From NCBI RefSeq assembly GCF_035918095.1, contig NZ_CP109137.1, forward strand, positions 2,544,001 through 2,608,000: 64,000 nt of DNA. Direction: 5' to 3'. The position numbers and the translations under genes are program-made. Shown piece by piece: positions 43,329 to 52,190 of this stretch (position 1 is its first letter; every line of letters starts with the position of its first letter). The DNA comes from Streptomyces sp. NBC_01750 (GTDB lineage: Bacteria > Actinomycetota > Actinomycetes > Streptomycetales > Streptomycetaceae). The notes beneath the pieces are model-generated. The model searched no databases. It was not told the DNA's origin and worked only from the letters and a program-made list of their open reading frames with translations.

Positions 43329-43922
43329 ATGCCAGCCAAGACACCTGTGTCCGTGACACTGACCGGCCGCCATGTGCGCCTCGAACCGTTGACGATGGAG
43401 CATCTCGGCGACCTCTTCGCCGCGGGCGGCAAAGACGACGAGGTCTGGCGCTGGCAGGGCGGGCCGACGCCGCGTACGCGGGACGAACTCGGTTTCAAGC
43501 TCGGCGAACTGCTTGAAGCCGCGGAACACGGCACGTACATACCGTTCGCCGTCATCCGTCGCGCGACCGGCCGGGCGGTCGGCTGGACCACCTTCATGGA
43601 CATCGACGCGGAGAACGAGCGTCTGGAGATCGGCTGGACCTGGTACGGGCGCGCGTCCTGGCGCACGGAGGTCAACACCGAGGCGAAACTGCTGTTGCTG
43701 ACGCACGCCTTCGAGGATCTGGGCATGGGGCGTGTCCAGTTGAAGACGGACCATATGAACCAACGGTCGCAGGCCGCCATCGCGCGTCTGGGGGCCCAGC
43801 TCGAGGGTGTGCTGCGCCGCCACCGCCGGCGCCCCGACGGTACGTGGCGGGACACCGTCTACTTCTCGCTCCTCGCGGAGGAGTGGCCGGCCGCGAAGGC
43901 GCGCCTCGGCGCCCGGATCTGA
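43329..43922 (+). CDS. GNAT-family N-acetyltransferase (RimJ/RimL type)
   Basis: 197 residues. It starts VTLTGRHVRLEPLTMEHLGDL and has IPFAVIRRATGRAVGWTTFMDID, LEIGWTWYG, NTEAKLLLLTHAFEDLGMGRVQLKTD and NQRSQAAIARLGAQLEGVLRRH, the usual order in the RimJ/RimL branch, which acetylates protein N-termini or antibiotics. ATG 43329 is chosen over 43293 to match the family start. It is preceded by the palindrome pair, so expression is probably controlled by the divergent HxlR protein. Confidence 0.85.
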   Translation: MPAKTPVSVTLTGRHVRLEPLTMEHLGDLFAAGGKDDEVWRWQGGPTPRTRDELGFKLGELLEAAEHGTYIPFAVIRRATGRAVGWTTFMDIDAENERLEIGWTWYGRASWRTEVNTEAKLLLLTHAFEDLGMGRVQLKTDHMNQRSQAAIARLGAQLEGVLRRHRRRPDGTWRDTVYFSLLAEEWPAAKARLGARI

Positions 43923-44068
43923 CCCGCCGGGTCGCGAGGCGGCGACCGGCCGGGGACGGCGCCGTCTCTCGGCCCGGCGCAACGGCCTGCGCCTCTTCCC
44001 TCACGGGCGCGGCCCGTCGGGGTGATCGTCTCGCCGGAAGCCGCCGCACGCACGTACGATCGACCGGC

Positions 44069-44911
44069 ATGGGGATCACTGTGCAGAATCTGACGTACTA
44101 CCCGGTGAAGGGCTGTGCCGGTACGGAAGTCGACTCCGCCCGGGTCGGCGAGACGGGGCTCGAGCACGACCGCACCTTCATGGTCGTCGACGCCGCGGAC
44201 GGTACGTTCCGCAGTCAGCGCACGCTGCCTGCCATGGCCGCGATCCGGCCCGGGATCGTCGACGGGGGTGCGTCGCTGCGGCTGTCCGCCGACGGGGTCG
44301 AGAGCGTACTGCTGGAGGCCGACCCGGACGGCGAGCGGCGGCCGGTGAGGATGTTCGGGCGGGCCATCGGGCAGGGCGCGGATCAGGGGGGCGCCGCCGC
44401 GGAGTGGTTCTCCGAGGTGCTGGGGGTGAAGTCCCGGCTGGTGCGGGTGCCTTCGGACTTCGACCGGGACGGCTGGGGCGAGACGCCGGGCAAGGTCGGG
44501 TTCGCGGACGCGCATGCGGTGCTGGTGGCGTCCCAGGCGTCGTTGGACGGGCTGAACGCGCGGATCGCGGAGCGTGGCGCGGCTCCGGTGCCGATGGACC
44601 GCTTCCGGCCGAACATCGTCCTCGACGGCTGCACGGAGCCGCACGCCGAGGACGGGATGCGACGGCTGGAGATCGGGACCGTCCGGCTCGCCTACGCGGT
44701 CCGGGCGATGCGCTGCAGTGTCCCCATGGTCGACCAGCTCACAGGGCTCCGCGCCGGTCCCGAGCCGATCCGTACGCTCGCGGCGTACCGACGGGAGCCG
44801 GAGTACGAGAACAAGGTCAGCTTCGGTATGAAGGCGGCCGTCCTGCGGCACGGGACGCTGAGCATCGGCGATGCGGCACTGGCGACGTGGGCGGCCGGGG
44901 CGGCCGTCTGA
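44069..44911 (+). CDS. MOSC domain protein (mARC/YcbX-like)
   Basis: 280 residues. N-terminal MOSC beta-barrel (VQNLTYYPVKGCAGTEVDSARV; GLEHDRTFMVVDA) and C-terminal MOSC domain with PMDRFRPNIVLDGC, the probable molybdenum-ligating Cys in AMRCSVPMVDQLTG, and FGMKAAVLRHGTLSIGD at the end. Such proteins bind molybdenum cofactor and reduce N-hydroxylated compounds in the mARC branch. No partner reductase is adjacent. ATG 44069. Confidence 0.88.
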   Translation: MGITVQNLTYYPVKGCAGTEVDSARVGETGLEHDRTFMVVDAADGTFRSQRTLPAMAAIRPGIVDGGASLRLSADGVESVLLEADPDGERRPVRMFGRAIGQGADQGGAAAEWFSEVLGVKSRLVRVPSDFDRDGWGETPGKVGFADAHAVLVASQASLDGLNARIAERGAAPVPMDRFRPNIVLDGCTEPHAEDGMRRLEIGTVRLAYAVRAMRCSVPMVDQLTGLRAGPEPIRTLAAYRREPEYENKVSFGMKAAVLRHGTLSIGDAALATWAAGAAV

Positions 44912-44933
44912 GCGATCGCCCCGGGCGCGTGGG

Positions 44934-46268
44934 TCAGCAGGGCGGAGCGGGCTTGCTGTAGGTCGTATTGCTGGGTGTGGCCACGTAGTAGTCCGAGACG
45001 TAGCGGCCGTTGTCGAGTCGGTCCCAGATCTTGGTGGTGCCGACCGCCGAGCCTGCCTGCTGGCAGACCACCCACGCCAGGGACCCGTTGGGCGACGTGC
45101 CACGGACGGCGGACGAGGTGCCGGCGCCAGTGTGCTCGGCGAGGCCGCTGGTCGCGGTGGTCTGGTAGGGGTACGTGCAGCGCGGCAGCGGGGCGCTGTA
45201 GCCGGTGTTGGACGGGGTGCTGACGTAGTAGTCGGTGACGTAGGTTCCGTCCGAGAGCTTGTCCCATACGGCGGTGGTGCCGACGGCGGAACCGGGCGCC
45301 TGGCACACCACCTTGAGGGCGGACCCGGGCGCGTACGACGTGGAGACCGGGTAGCCCGTCGAGGGGCCGGTGCGGGCGTGCAGCGCGGTGGAGCTCGTCG
45401 CCGTGTAGGTGTACGCCACGGTGGCGACCGGCGCGTCGAGCCGGTCGGTGTCGATGTTGAGAGTGACGCCGCCGTAGGTCTCGTCATGGTCGCCCTTGAA
45501 CTGCTTGGCTCGCTGGTGGACCGCCCAGTTGGAGTCGGCGATGCCGGTCCAGCCCTTCAGCGAGTCGACCTCGTCGAAGCGGGCGATCCACAGCGCGTCG
45601 GGACGGGCGTAGGAGGTGGAGGTGAAGACGTCGGAGAGCTGCTTCGCCCCGAGGTTGAGGTTCATGTAGACGCCCGACACATAGCCGAGCCGGTGCAGTT
45701 CCTTCGTCCAGGCGGAGACGAAGGCCAGCACTCCGGTCCGGCATGTGGCGTCGGTCTGCGTGTAGTGCTCGATGTCGTTGTAGAGGGCGCTGCCGGGCTG
45801 CATGCCGAGCGCCTCCGCCGCGGCGACGGCGTCGGCGGCCGCCGCGGTGCCCTGGCCCTTGGCGGTCGCGGCGGCCCGGCTGATCTTGGCGTCGGTGGGT
45901 TTACCTCCGCAAGGCGGTTGCAGGCCCTTGTAGATGGGCAGCAGACGCCAGTTGAGCGCCGACACGGACGCCACCCACGACGCGGTCAGTGCCGGTTGGG
46001 CGCAGGTGCGGCTTATGCCGCCGATGTACACACCCACAGCCCGGTACGGGGATGCGCTCCACGCCTGGATGACGGACAGCGGCGGCGCTGTGCAGGTGTC
46101 GAAGGCCAGTCCCGAGTAGCGGGTTGCGCTCGCTCCCACGGGATAGGGGACCGACGTCGCCGGTTCGGCGGCGGCGGGCGGGGCGAAGGTGAGCGAGGTG
46201 CCGGCGCCGAGTACGCCGGCGGCCAGGAAGGCGAGGAATCGACGAAGGACGCGGTGCGGATGAGACAT
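44934..46268 (-). CDS. Secreted DUF1906 (GH25-like) hydrolase with two SH3-like repeats
   Basis: 444 residues. Signal peptide MSHPHRVLRRFLAFLAAGVLGAG ending near AAEPAT. The DUF1906 glycosidase-like barrel runs about 45-265 (YSGLAFDTCTAPP; RAVGVYIGGISRTCAQ; LLPIYKGLQPPC; GSALYNDIEHY; SGVYMNLNLGAKQ; ALWIARFDE; NIDTDRLD). Two C-terminal repeats of about 75 residues follow, each with LxxRTGPST-like opening and VCQAPGSAVGTTAVWDKLSDGTYVTDYYV-like core, suggesting wall binding. It probably acts on peptidoglycan or another wall polymer. GGGGGAG precedes ATG 46268. Confidence 0.82.
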   Translation of the reverse strand: MSHPHRVLRRFLAFLAAGVLGAGTSLTFAPPAAAEPATSVPYPVGASATRYSGLAFDTCTAPPLSVIQAWSASPYRAVGVYIGGISRTCAQPALTASWVASVSALNWRLLPIYKGLQPPCGGKPTDAKISRAAATAKGQGTAAAADAVAAAEALGMQPGSALYNDIEHYTQTDATCRTGVLAFVSAWTKELHRLGYVSGVYMNLNLGAKQLSDVFTSTSYARPDALWIARFDEVDSLKGWTGIADSNWAVHQRAKQFKGDHDETYGGVTLNIDTDRLDAPVATVAYTYTATSSTALHARTGPSTGYPVSTSYAPGSALKVVCQAPGSAVGTTAVWDKLSDGTYVTDYYVSTPSNTGYSAPLPRCTYPYQTTATSGLAEHTGAGTSSAVRGTSPNGSLAWVVCQQAGSAVGTTKIWDRLDNGRYVSDYYVATPSNTTYSKPAPPC

Positions 46269-46452
46269 GTCTCCCCCCGGGGCGGCTCGAACCGAATGGG
46301 TCCAGAATGCCCCAGTCTGCGCCAACTGCACCCCTCGCCACACGGGTTGTTACGAGGAACCTGTGGTCGGTCGAGACCCGTGGCGGACAGGCGGCGCGGG
46401 TGCCCCATGCGTCACGTAGGGACGTCCGGCTGTGCCGGTTCCCGCGGACGCG

Positions 46453-46495
46453 GGCGTCCCGCTGCCGTCACCTCGGGTGACGGCAGCGGGACGCC
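46453..46495 (-). terminator. Strong hairpin terminator
   Basis: A perfect 20-bp stem (GGCGTCCCGCTGCCGTCACC and complement) with a three-base loop. It lies downstream of the 89-residue gene (minus strand) and upstream of the DUF1906 gene. Confidence 0.8.
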
Positions 46496-46513
46496 GTTGT
46501 TCAGATGTTCAGT

Positions 46514-46560
46514 TTGTTCGGTCAATTGCGCTTGTTCGGTTACTTGCGCTTGTTCGGTCT
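46514..46560. repeat. Three 18-base direct repeats beginning TTGTTCGGT
   Basis: TTGTTCGGTCAATTGCGC, TTGTTCGGTTACTTGCGC and a partial TTGTTCGGTCTG start at 46514, 46532 and 46550. They fill the space between the stop codon of the 89-residue gene and its terminator. Purpose unknown; slippage-prone. Confidence 0.7.
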
Positions 46561-46562
46561 GT

Positions 46563-46832
46563 TCAGCGGCCGTAGCGGATCAGTGCCCGCACCATCCGGC
46601 ACGTCGTGTCGGACGGCGGGTGGACTCCGATGCGCTCCGCCGTCGCATGTATCTTGCGGTTGTCCGCGGTCGCCGGGTGATAGACGCCGGAGTCGAGCAG
46701 AGCGATCGCCAGGCGCATGGCCTTCAGTCGGCGATTGTGCGACACATACCACTCGCGCGGCTGTCCGGCCGGCAGTGCCTTCTTCTTCAGCGGCTTGTAC
46801 ACGGGCTTCGTCGTGAGTGTGGCAACGGCCAT
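46563..46832 (-). CDS. Small conserved basic protein, 89 residues
   Basis: Starts MAVATLTTKPVYKPLKKKAL and continues PREWYVSHNRRLKAMRLAIALL and HATAERIGVHPPSDTTCRMVRALIRYG. It is basic with no signal or membrane segment and one Cys. An AGGAGG site before the ATG makes it a real gene. The family is not known to me; the Arg/Lys-rich helices would suit nucleic-acid binding. Divergent from the ArsC-like gene; followed by direct repeats and a strong terminator. Confidence 0.7.
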   Translation of the reverse strand: MAVATLTTKPVYKPLKKKALPAGQPREWYVSHNRRLKAMRLAIALLDSGVYHPATADNRKIHATAERIGVHPPSDTTCRMVRALIRYGR

Positions 46833-46953
46833 CGGCAACCTCCTGGCACGGTGGCGGGACCATCCCGAACTACTGTCCATTCTACTGCCCACCACTGACA
46901 ATCGCCGCTGGCCAGACGGTGTTTGCGAGGGGGCGAGCCAGTACTGTGGGGGC

Positions 46954-47316
46954 ATGGAGATCTGGATCAATCCGGCCTGTTCCAAGTGCCGCAGCGCCAT
47001 CGACCTTCTCGACGAGGAGGGCGCCACGTACACCGTCCGCCGCTATCTGGAGGACGTGCCGAGCGCAGAGGAGATCCGGGCTGTCCTCGGGCGGCTCGGG
47101 CTCGAGCCGTGGGACATCACGCGTACCCAGGAGGCTGCGGCGAAGGAGCTGGGGCTCAAGGACTGGGCGCGCGACGACGGTTCGCGGGAGCGGTGGATCA
47201 CGGCGCTCGCGCAGCACCCCAAGCTGATCCAGCGGCCGATCATCACGGCCGAGGACGGGACGGCCGTCGTGGCGCGTACGGACGAGGCGGTAAGGGGCGC
47301 GCTCGGCCGGTCCTAG
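46954..47316 (+). CDS. ArsC/Spx-family thioredoxin-fold protein
   Basis: 120 residues. The start MEIWINPACSKCRSAIDLLDEEG has the ArsC-type Cys (CSKC). YTVRRYLEDVPSAEEI, PWDITRTQEAAAKELGL and LIQRPIITAEDGTAVVART follow the glutaredoxin-coupled arsenate reductase pattern with its conserved Arg region (QRPI). No other ars gene is near, so an arsenate role is uncertain. The stop overlaps that of the convergent TetR gene by four bases. Confidence 0.85.
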   Translation: MEIWINPACSKCRSAIDLLDEEGATYTVRRYLEDVPSAEEIRAVLGRLGLEPWDITRTQEAAAKELGLKDWARDDGSRERWITALAQHPKLIQRPIITAEDGTAVVARTDEAVRGALGRS

Positions 47317-47936
47317 GGCGCCGGGCTCGACCTGCCGTTGAAGACTCCGGCGCGGGCGGCATGGTAGGCGGCTTCGGCGCCGGCGTGGACGAGGCGGGCG
47401 TCGATGGGGCGGCGGTTGATGAGGAGCCGGTAGTAGAAGGGCGCGCTCAGCGCGGCGATGACGTCTGTGGCGTCGGTGTCCGGGGAGAGTTCGCCGCGGT
47501 CGATCGCGCGCCGCACGAGCTGGGTGACGTGCTCGGTGCGGCCCGCGAACGCGTCATGGACGATCTGTGCGACCTGTGGGTCGTGGGCGGCCGCCGCGAC
47601 GATTCCCTCGATGAGGTTGCGGTTGCGCGGGGTGGCGTGGAAGTCGGCGATCACCTGGGCCAGTTGGTGCAGGTCCTGCCGGAAGTCTCCCGTGTCGGGG
47701 GTCGGGATGGTTGTGCTGTGCTGGGCCAGCAGATCGCCGATGACACCTTCGACGGTGCGCCAGCGCCGGCGGATGGTCGAGACGTGGACTCCGGAGCGCT
47801 GCGCGAGCTTGTCCAGGGTGAGCGCGCCGAACCCGTGCGCGTCGAGCTCTTCGAAGGCGGCGGCCAGCACGGCCGCGCGGGTGCGGGCCGTCCGCCCGCC
47901 GGGACGGGCCGAGCCGTGAGGTGGTCGCTCTGTCAT
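47313..47936 (-). CDS. TetR-family transcriptional regulator
   Basis: 207 residues. HTH region ARTRAAVLAAAFEELDAHGFGALTLDKLAQRSGVHVSTIRRRW (in pieces, residues 17-60), then a helical ligand domain of the TetR_C_16 kind (FHATPRNRNLIEGIVAAA; AFAGRTEHVTQLVRRAIDRGEL; FYYRLLINRRPIDA). Target not evident; the 256 bases upstream (47937-48192) hold no gene I can support. Confidence 0.88.
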   Translation of the reverse strand: MTERPPHGSARPGGRTARTRAAVLAAAFEELDAHGFGALTLDKLAQRSGVHVSTIRRRWRTVEGVIGDLLAQHSTTIPTPDTGDFRQDLHQLAQVIADFHATPRNRNLIEGIVAAAAHDPQVAQIVHDAFAGRTEHVTQLVRRAIDRGELSPDTDATDVIAALSAPFYYRLLINRRPIDARLVHAGAEAAYHAARAGVFNGRSSPAP

Positions 47937-48192
47937 GGTCCTGGGCTGCCTGGTGGGTGGGTGGGCCGGCTTGCGTCCCGCTCAACCTAATGGGCACCAG
48001 ACCTGCACGTCCCCTTCGCCTGCCTCGTCAGCCGCCCGGGAAGTCCCCGATCCGGTGATCCGGCCCGGCGGGGGCCTCGAGCGGGAGGGCGCGGTGGGTG
48101 GAGCCCGCCGGGATCACGGGCTCCACCTCGGGTGGTTCTGAACGGCTCCCGCGCATCGGGCTCACCTCTGCGGACTCACCGCCCACCGGCCC

Positions 48193-48678
48193 TCAGCGCT
48201 CGTCCGTGCCCGGCACCTTGCCCGTGGCCAGCGCGATCCGGTTCCAGGTGTTGATGGTGAGGATCAGGGCGAGCAGGTGAGCCAGCTCCTGCTCCTCGAA
48301 GTGCGCCGCCGCATGCGCGTACACCGCGTCGGGCACTCCGCCGTCCGCGACCAGGGTGACCGCCTCGGTCAGGGCGAGTGCCGCCTGCTCCTTCTCCGTG
48401 AAGAAGTGCTTCGCCTCCCGCCAGAGGCCGGTCATGTGCAGGCGCTCCTCGCTCTCGCCCGCCTTGCGCGCGTCGGTGGTGTGCATGTGCAGGCAGTACG
48501 CGCAGTGGTTGAGCTGCGAGGAGCGGACCTGGACCAGTTCGACCAGCGTCGGGTCCAGGCCTTCGCGGGCCGCTGCATCCAGGCCGATCACGGCGCGGAA
48601 GGCTTTCGGGGCCAGCTTCGCGAAGTTGACGCGGGCGGTGGTGCGGCCGGTGGTCGGGTTGATCTCTGTCGTCGTCAT
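48193..48678 (-). CDS. Carboxymuconolactone decarboxylase / AhpD-like protein
   Basis: 161 residues with the AhpD-type motif LNHCAYCLHMHTTDARKAGES (CxxC plus His, in parts) near residue 58, preceded by LDPTLVELVQVRSSQ and followed by LTEAVTLVADGG and ALILTINTWNRIALATG. The pair of Cys supports peroxidase or disulfide-reductase activity. It is divergent from the MocR-type regulator gene, 47 bases away, an arrangement that usually means direct control by that regulator. Confidence 0.9.
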   Translation of the reverse strand: MTTTEINPTTGRTTARVNFAKLAPKAFRAVIGLDAAAREGLDPTLVELVQVRSSQLNHCAYCLHMHTTDARKAGESEERLHMTGLWREAKHFFTEKEQAALALTEAVTLVADGGVPDAVYAHAAAHFEEQELAHLLALILTINTWNRIALATGKVPGTDER

Positions 48679-48725
48679 GTGTACGAATCTAGAAGCTCAA
48701 GCGACCGGTGACGGGGTGCATTTCA

Positions 48726-50159
48726 GTGGCAGAAACATGGGTCAATTCGGCGGAGATCCTAGGTGCGGATCTGCATCTGGAGCTGACGGGTCCGGGCAGT
48801 CGGCGCGCCGCTCTGATGCGGGCCCTGCGCGAGGGCGTCCGGAGCGGGCGGCTGGCCCCCGACACGAAGCTGCCGCCCTACCGCTCCCTCGCCGCCGACC
48901 TCGGGATCGCCCGTAACACCGTCGCCGACGCGTACGCCGAGCTGGTCGCCGAGGGGTGGCTCACCGCGCGCCAGGGTTCCGGGACCCGGGTCGCGCATCT
49001 GGCCTCCCCGCCGCAGGGCAGGAGAAGGGGTGCTCCCGTACCCGGGCAGCGCACCGCGGCCAGGACCGTCCGGCCGGCGTACGACCTCGTACAGGGGCAG
49101 CCCGACCCCTCCGTCTTTCCGCGCGGTGCTTGGCTCGCCTCCGCGCGGCGGGCGCTGACCGCCGCGCCGCACGATGCCTTCGGGCCCGGCGATCCGCGTG
49201 GACGGCCCGAGCTGCGGGAGGCGCTGGCCGGGTATCTGGCCCGGGTGCGTGGGGTGCGGACCGATCCGCGGCGGATCGTCGTCTGCTCCGGGACCGCACA
49301 TGCGCTGCGGCTGATGGCGGCGGTCGCGGGCGGCCGGTGGGCCGTGGAGTCGTACGGGCTGCCCTTCCACCGCGGGCTGCTGGCGGACGGCGGCGTACGC
49401 ACCACTCCCCTGCCGATCGATGAAAACGGCGCCCGGACAAGCGAGTTGGGCACGGTGGACGCCGTGCTGCTGACTCCCGCGCACCAGTTCCCGACCGGCG
49501 GTCCGTTGCATCCGGCGCGGCGCGCCGCCGTCGTGGACTGGGCGCGGTCGACGGGTGGGCTGGTTCTGGAGGACGACTACGACGGCGAGTTCCGCTACGA
49601 CCGCCGGCCGGTGGGGGCGGTGCAGAGCCTCGATCCCGACCGGGTGGTGCTGATGGGGTCGGTGAGCAAGAGCCTCTCCCCTTCCCTCCGCATCGGCTGG
49701 ATGGTGTTGCCCGAGCATCTGGTGGCGGCGGTGGTGGCGGCGAAGGGTGCGCGCGAGCAGTGGTCGAGCGCCACGGAGCAGCTCACTCTCGCGGACTTCA
49801 TCACCTCGGGGGCGTACGACCGTCATGTGCGCAAGATGCGGCAGCGCCACCGGCGCCGGCGCGACCAGTTGGTGTCGGTCCTGGCGGAGCGGGCGCCGCA
49901 GGTGCGGGTGACCGGGATCGCGGCGGGGCTGCACGCCGTGCTCGAACTTCCGGCGGGGTCCGAGCGGGCGGTGCTTAAAGCGGCGGCCTGGCAGGGGCTC
50001 GCCGTCGAGGGGCTCGCCGGCTACCGGCACGCCGACTTTCCCGCGGACGGGCGGGACGGACTGGTCGTCGGTTACGCGACGCCGCCGGAGCACATCTACG
50101 CCGCGGCGCTGGACGCGCTGTGCCGGGCGCTACCACCCGATGAGCAGCAACAACCTTAA
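48726..50159 (+). CDS. MocR/PdxR-type regulator (GntR HTH + class I aminotransferase domain)
   Basis: 477 residues. Winged helix of the GntR type at residues about 20-90 (ALMRALREGVRSGRLAPDTKLPPYRSLAADLGIARNTVADAYAELVAEGWL, in pieces), a flexible linker, and an aminotransferase-fold domain with EDDYDGEFRYDRRP and the PLP Lys in GSVSKSLSPSLRIGW. MocR proteins sense PLP or amino compounds. The GTG at 48726 lacks a strong ribosome site. The divergent AhpD-like gene is the likely target. Confidence 0.88.
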   Translation: MAETWVNSAEILGADLHLELTGPGSRRAALMRALREGVRSGRLAPDTKLPPYRSLAADLGIARNTVADAYAELVAEGWLTARQGSGTRVAHLASPPQGRRRGAPVPGQRTAARTVRPAYDLVQGQPDPSVFPRGAWLASARRALTAAPHDAFGPGDPRGRPELREALAGYLARVRGVRTDPRRIVVCSGTAHALRLMAAVAGGRWAVESYGLPFHRGLLADGGVRTTPLPIDENGARTSELGTVDAVLLTPAHQFPTGGPLHPARRAAVVDWARSTGGLVLEDDYDGEFRYDRRPVGAVQSLDPDRVVLMGSVSKSLSPSLRIGWMVLPEHLVAAVVAAKGAREQWSSATEQLTLADFITSGAYDRHVRKMRQRHRRRRDQLVSVLAERAPQVRVTGIAAGLHAVLELPAGSERAVLKAAAWQGLAVEGLAGYRHADFPADGRDGLVVGYATPPEHIYAAALDALCRALPPDEQQQP

Positions 50160-50254
50160 GGAAAGTTAAGGAAGTTGTAGGTGAGACCGCTGAGAAGAAC
50201 GGAATTGCTACTCGTACGTAACGGCACACGGAACCGACCCGACAGGAGCCCCAC

Positions 50255-50962
50255 GTGTCGCGCAAGAAGACCCTCAGCGGGAAGAAGAAGATCGCTCTGC
50301 TCGTCGGCGCCGCCGCCCTCGCGGGCGGTACGGCAATTGTCATGACCGGTACCAGTCAGGCGTCGGTGGCCTGCGACGGACTGGTCACCGCCCTGCAGAA
50401 CAACGAGAAGTTCATCGCCGACCAGCGTGCCAATCCGGATGCTCAGTCCGAGGCACGGATCGCCAACCGGCAGGCCGTCATCGAGCAGATCAAGCGGCAG
50501 CAGGCCGCTTCCGGTTGTGAGGTGGGCGCGGGAGCGGGTGGTGGCGAGGCCGCGGAGCAGCCCGCCGCGCCCCCGGCCGCGGAGCAGCCCCCCGCGGACG
50601 ACCAGGCAGGCGGCGACCAGGCAGGCGGCGACCAGGGCGCCGGCAACCAGGCAGGCGGCGACCAGGCAGGCGACCAAGCGGGCGGCGACCAGGCAGGCGA
50701 CCAGGGCAACGCCGGCGAGGTCGTCTGCGCCGGCTCGACCGTGACGCTCTCCGGTGAGGGCGGCGCCCCCGCCGCCTCCAGCAACCAATTCCCGGTCGGC
50801 ACCACCCTCAAGGTGACCAACCTCGACAACAACAAGTCGACGACCGTCAAGGTCGCCTCCGTCTCCGGCAGCTGCGCCCTGCTGAACAACGCGGCCTTCG
50901 AGCAGGTCCGCGAGCCCGGCAAGTTCCTCATCCGCAAGGCGCGGATCGAGCGCGTCGGCTGA
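50255..50962 (+). CDS. Secreted protein with DQAGG repeats and C-terminal double-psi-barrel-like domain
   Basis: 235 residues. Signal peptide (MSRKKTLSGKKKIALLVGAAALAGGTAIVM, in parts) and a short mature N-domain (ACDGLVTALQNNEKFIADQ) precede an acidic repeat of GGDQA units (residues about 112-150), then VVCAGSTVTLSGEGG, NQFPVGTTLKVTNLDNNKSTTVKV and FLIRKARIERVG, similar to RlpA/expansin-like barrels. The four Cys would be oxidised outside the cell. Overall design resembles the protein at the right end of the window. Role in the wall is inference. Confidence 0.75.
   Translation: MSRKKTLSGKKKIALLVGAAALAGGTAIVMTGTSQASVACDGLVTALQNNEKFIADQRANPDAQSEARIANRQAVIEQIKRQQAASGCEVGAGAGGGEAAEQPAAPPAAEQPPADDQAGGDQAGGDQGAGNQAGGDQAGDQAGGDQAGDQGNAGEVVCAGSTVTLSGEGGAPAASSNQFPVGTTLKVTNLDNNKSTTVKVASVSGSCALLNNAAFEQVREPGKFLIRKARIERVG
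50599..50709 (+). repeat. Coding tandem repeat (GGCGACCAGGCA units)
   Basis: Units of 12-15 bases encoding GDQA/GGDQA, in about seven imperfect copies inside the secreted-protein gene. Likely to vary in copy number between strains. Confidence 0.8.
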
Positions 50963-50974
50963 CACCGACGGATT

Positions 50975-51014
50975 CCGGGACGGTGCCGTTCTCCTGCGTA
51001 CGGCACCGTCCCGG
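50975..51014. terminator. Terminator between the secreted protein and Gfo/Idh genes
   Basis: CCGGGACGGTGCCGT and ACGGCACCGTCCCGG form a perfect 15-bp stem with a ten-base loop, twelve bases after the stop codon; usable from both convergent genes. Confidence 0.85.
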
Positions 51015-51043
51015 CCACCGCGCTCACCACCTGAGCCGCGGCC

Positions 51044-51958
51044 CTAACCACGCCGCAGAAGCTCCGCCTCCGCCTCCGCCAGGATCTCGGTGAGCCGCAG
51101 CCCGAACCGTACGTCGCAGTCGTGTGGCCGCCCCGTCCGTGCCGACTCCAGCAGCGCGTCGACGGCCGTATGGAACGAGCCGACCGCGTCGCCCCAGGCC
51201 GGGAGCACCGCCGTCCCCTGGTCACCGACGAATTCGATGCTCACCCCCGAGGCCTTCACCGGCGCGCTCAGGCCCAGCGTCGCCGTGCTCGACGCCCCGG
51301 ACACGTGCCGCAGCACCAGATGCGCGGTGTCGACCGGGCCACGAGCCGCGGCCACCTCCGTCACATCGCCGAGCACCGGCAGCAGTACGGACAGCACATG
51401 CGGGCCGACATCCCACAGCCCACCCTTCTCGCGCCGCCAGGGCGAAGCCGCGTACGGGCTGTCCTCGCCGGATCCGTACAGCGAACCGAGCCACCGCGCA
51501 TGGGCTGTGAACCAGCCGTCCACCGCCGCCTGTTCGGCGATCCAGGGCGCGGTTTCGGCGGCGTGGCGCAAAGTGCAGAACACCACCGACGCGACCCCGG
51601 CCAGCTCCGCCGCCTCCGCCGTCTCACGCGCTCCGGCCACCGTCGTCGCGACCGGCTTGTCCAGCAACAGGTGGCAGCCGGCCGCGGCCGCCCGGGCCGC
51701 GAGCGGCGCCTGGACGTCCGGCGGCAGCGCGAAGGCCACCGCGTCGCAGGCGGCGAAGAGCGCGTCGATTCCGTCGTCGCCGGAGTACACCGCCGTGTCA
51801 TGGGCTGCGGCGAGCGCGGCGGCCGCCTCGGGCCGCCTCCCCCACACGCCGGCGAGCTCGACATCCGGATGGGCGGCGAGCGCGGGGGCCTGGGTGCGCT
51901 CCGCCCAGGGTCCGGTACCCAGGAGTCCGACACGCAGCTGCTTCGCGGGCTTCGTCAT
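51044..51958 (-). CDS. Gfo/Idh/MocA-family oxidoreductase
   Basis: 304 residues. N-terminal Rossmann domain (LRVGLLGTGPWAERTQAPALAAHPDVELAGVWGRR, in pieces) and the family's catalytic EKP equivalent, here LLLDKPVATTVAGARE, with Asp for Glu. The C-terminal domain contains GGLWDVGPHVLSVLLPVLGD, supplying the conserved Gly-x-His. It probably acts on a sugar or cyclitol with NAD(P). Divergent from glnII; no sugar genes nearby. Confidence 0.88.
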   Translation of the reverse strand: MTKPAKQLRVGLLGTGPWAERTQAPALAAHPDVELAGVWGRRPEAAAALAAAHDTAVYSGDDGIDALFAACDAVAFALPPDVQAPLAARAAAAGCHLLLDKPVATTVAGARETAEAAELAGVASVVFCTLRHAAETAPWIAEQAAVDGWFTAHARWLGSLYGSGEDSPYAASPWRREKGGLWDVGPHVLSVLLPVLGDVTEVAAARGPVDTAHLVLRHVSGASSTATLGLSAPVKASGVSIEFVGDQGTAVLPAWGDAVGSFHTAVDALLESARTGRPHDCDVRFGLRLTEILAEAEAELLRRG

Positions 51959-52190
51959 GCCGCCCAGTGTGCCCCGTGCAGAAAATCACCCGCGACGTCC
52001 CGAACAGGGCTGCGCCTTCTCGGCCCCGTCGGGGCGAGTGTCCCGCTGAACCCCGTATACGACGCGGCCTCCCGGCTCTCCGCCGGATCCGTGCCGCGGG
52101 CTTGGAGTCCCTGCTCGGCGAGCGCGGACGCACGCTCGCGGCCGCGGCCGAACTCGCTCACCGACGGACACGACCGGCCATCGGCGCGGC

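Noticed and set aside
44871..46898. 675-codon open frame on + opposite the DUF1906 gene
   Set aside because: Low-complexity Arg/Gly translation without family signal; the minus frame has signal peptide and domain motifs.
50599..50709. CRISPR-like regular repeats
   Set aside because: Repeats are coding (GDQA units), without spacers.
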